Positions 13,928 to 14,975 of a stretch of DNA of 14,975 bases are shown here, in pieces. This DNA comes from an uncultured Ruminococcus sp. (lineage in GTDB: Bacteria; Bacillota; Clostridia; Oscillospirales; CAG-272). The stretch is from contig CACZSA010000370.1 of assembly GCA_902783705.1 (NCBI GenBank), positions 1-14,975 on the forward strand. Direction: 5' to 3'. The position numbers and the translations under genes were made by a program. Positions within the stretch are counted from its first letter, which is position 1; each line of letters begins with the position of its first letter. The notes beneath the pieces are model-generated. The model saw only the letters and a program-made list of their open reading frames with translations. It was not told the origin of the DNA and ran no database searches.

Positions 13928-14835
13928 TCTATCTCCAATCCTATACGCTCCCGACGCTCGACGAAGAAGAGGACAGAGCCGAGCGGTACTGGTCGCGGCG
14001 GGCGGGAGGGAATCCCCATCCGCATGAGTATCCCTACGGCATGTTCCCGTATATGGGACTGCGCCGGATCGAATTCTCGGACGTGACGATCTTCTGCGGC
14101 GGGAACGGGAGCGGAAAATCGACGCTTCTCAACCTGATCGCGGAATCGCTGAACCTCCCGCGCATCACGCCTTTCAACACGAGCCCGTTCTTTCATGAGT
14201 ACATCCGGTACATGTGCAGATGGGAGGTCCCGGAGAACCGCGGCATCGCACCGGGCAGCGCGATCTTCACAAGCGACGACGTCTTCTACGGCCTGATCGA
14301 CCGGCGTGTGGAGAATTTCGAAACGGAGGACCGCAGACGGGACGCAGAGGCCGTCTACCGCGAGGAGAAAGCCCGAATGATGCAGGGCGCGACCTTCTCC
14401 TTCCGGTCCCTCGCCGATTACGACGACCTCGTGAAGCGGCTCGAGGTACGGCACAAGACCATGTCGAAATACGTGAACACCCATGCCGGGATACTCTCGA
14501 CGCCCGATTCGAACGGGCAGTACGCGCTGAAGTTCTTCCGCGAGCACTTCCGCAACGACTGCCTCTTCCTTCTCGACGAGCCGGAGAACAGCCTCAGCCC
14601 GCGCTATCAGAAGGAGGTCGCGCAGCTGATTGCGGAATACGCGCGGTTCTTTCATTGTCAGTTTGTGATCTCCACGCACAGCCCGTTTTTCCTCTCGATG
14701 AAGGGCGCGCTGCTGTACGATCTCGACAGCCGCCCCGCCGCGCCGAAACGCTGGTGGGAGCTGGAAAACATGCAGATGTATTACGAACTCTTTGAGGAAA
14801 ACCGGGACAAATTTGAGAAAGAGAAAAGGGACTGA
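13924..14835 (+). CDS. ABC-type/AAA ATPase (COG3910-like), third gene of the galactosidase operon
   Basis: A 303-residue cytoplasmic ATPase of the RecF/SMC-like ABC class without a transporter part. GGNGSGKST (59-67) is Walker A. SNGQ (196-199) is the likely ABC signature. LFLLDEPE (214-221) is Walker B with the catalytic glutamate E219, followed by NSLSP, and STHSP (250-254) holds the switch histidine H252. The ATP site therefore looks complete. The middle part (about 90-190) is charged and helical. The ATG overlaps the GH110 stop as ATGA and GGAGGT (13912-13917) lies 6 nt upstream, so it is translated with the glycosidases. No nuclease or membrane partner is next to it. A link to sugar breakdown is not known for this family, so its role here is open. 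Confidence 0.88.
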   Translation: MIYLQSYTLPTLDEEEDRAERYWSRRAGGNPHPHEYPYGMFPYMGLRRIEFSDVTIFCGGNGSGKSTLLNLIAESLNLPRITPFNTSPFFHEYIRYMCRWEVPENRGIAPGSAIFTSDDVFYGLIDRRVENFETEDRRRDAEAVYREEKARMMQGATFSFRSLADYDDLVKRLEVRHKTMSKYVNTHAGILSTPDSNGQYALKFFREHFRNDCLFLLDEPENSLSPRYQKEVAQLIAEYARFFHCQFVISTHSPFFLSMKGALLYDLDSRPAAPKRWWELENMQMYYELFEENRDKFEKEKRD

Positions 14836-14851
14836 GCGGCAGTCCCTTTTT
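14824..14851. terminator. Terminator containing the ATPase stop codon, probably bidirectional
   Basis: AAAAGGGACT (14824-14833) pairs perfectly with AGTCCCTTTT (14841-14850) around a 7-nt loop. The TGA stop (14833-14835) begins in the left arm. The plus side ends in TTTTT, and the minus side runs into TTTTCTCTTTCTC, so it can also serve the converging gene at the right edge. Confidence 0.85.
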
Positions 14852-14862
14852 CGTTTGATCCT

Positions 14863-14975
14863 TTAATCCGCCCGATCCGTTGCGAACGCATAGGATGCGT
14901 CTCCGCTGACCTTGCCCTGCTTGTCCCACTCCGCGTGCAGGGAATAGAGATACGCACCATCCGAGGGAAGGGTGA
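14863..14975 (-). CDS. C-terminal end of an unknown protein (cut by the window edge)
   Basis: The minus strand encodes an open frame of 37 residues that ends at the TAA at 14865-14863. The visible tail contains SDGAYLYSLHAEWD and ASYAFAT, a pattern of short aromatic-rich beta strands that I recall from the ends of secreted or lipid-anchored clostridial proteins. It converges on the ATPase gene and shares its terminator. The frame is open to the window edge and the spacing to the terminator is natural, but with so little sequence I cannot name a family. Confidence 0.55.
   Translation of the reverse strand, partial: TLPSDGAYLYSLHAEWDKQGKVSGDASYAFATDRAD

Noticed and set aside
13744..14679. A 311-codon minus-strand frame opposite the ATPase
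   Set aside because: The plus strand carries intact Walker motifs and a ribosome binding site; the minus frame has neither motifs nor a site.

Overview
The window is a GC-rich (roughly 60% by eye, not computed) chromosomal segment from a bacterium that looks like a member of the Firmicutes, probably an uncultured gut Clostridium-class organism. The evidence is strong AGGAGG-type ribosome binding sites, sigma-A promoters that all have 17-bp spacers, a short ACT-domain SerA of the clostridial 'YVTDFP' type, a DUF4349 lipoprotein, and intrinsic terminators between almost all transcription units. I see no phage, insertion sequence, CRISPR array, tRNA or rRNA. Most genes are intact; only the right edge cuts a gene.

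Layout. Bases 1-139 are non-coding and hold a REP-like palindromic repeat. Bases 140-2028 (minus) are a translationally coupled pair, a TIM-barrel amidohydrolase followed by an FkbM-type methyltransferase. Divergent from it is a single-gene HIT hydrolase unit (2104-2451, plus) with its own promoter and terminator. Next comes an amino-acid block: aspartate kinase (2521-3861, minus), a divergent DUF1015 gene (4049-5266, plus), and the serC-serA operon (5322-7577, minus). The aspartate kinase, DUF1015 and serC promoters all match TTGACA-17-TATAAT exactly, and the first two lie back to back with their -35 boxes inside a perfect 10-bp inverted repeat. A CE4-type polysaccharide deacetylase (7823-8491, minus) and an envelope pair follow (DUF4349 lipoprotein and SanA/YdcF-like membrane protein, 8656-10309, plus).

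Bases 10369-14851 hold the most distinctive unit. It is a three-gene operon with overlapping genes: a GH36 raffinose-synthase/Sip1-like alpha-galactosidase, a GH110-like alpha-1,3-galactosidase with its three catalytic aspartates in place, and an ABC-type ATPase. It starts from an extended -10 promoter and ends at a terminator that contains the last stop codon. No member has a signal peptide, so the sequence suggests cytoplasmic breakdown of imported alpha-galactosides, possibly blood-group-B or linear alpha-Gal fragments. No transporter or regulator for it lies in the window.

How the genes may work together: SerA and SerC make phosphoserine from 3-phosphoglycerate, but no phosphoserine phosphatase (serB) is present. 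The neighbouring DUF1015 protein, which has a ParB/SerK-like GDGNH motif, is a candidate for a serine-related step. This is inference. The methyltransferase, amidohydrolase and COG3910-like ATPase have no assignable substrate from sequence alone.
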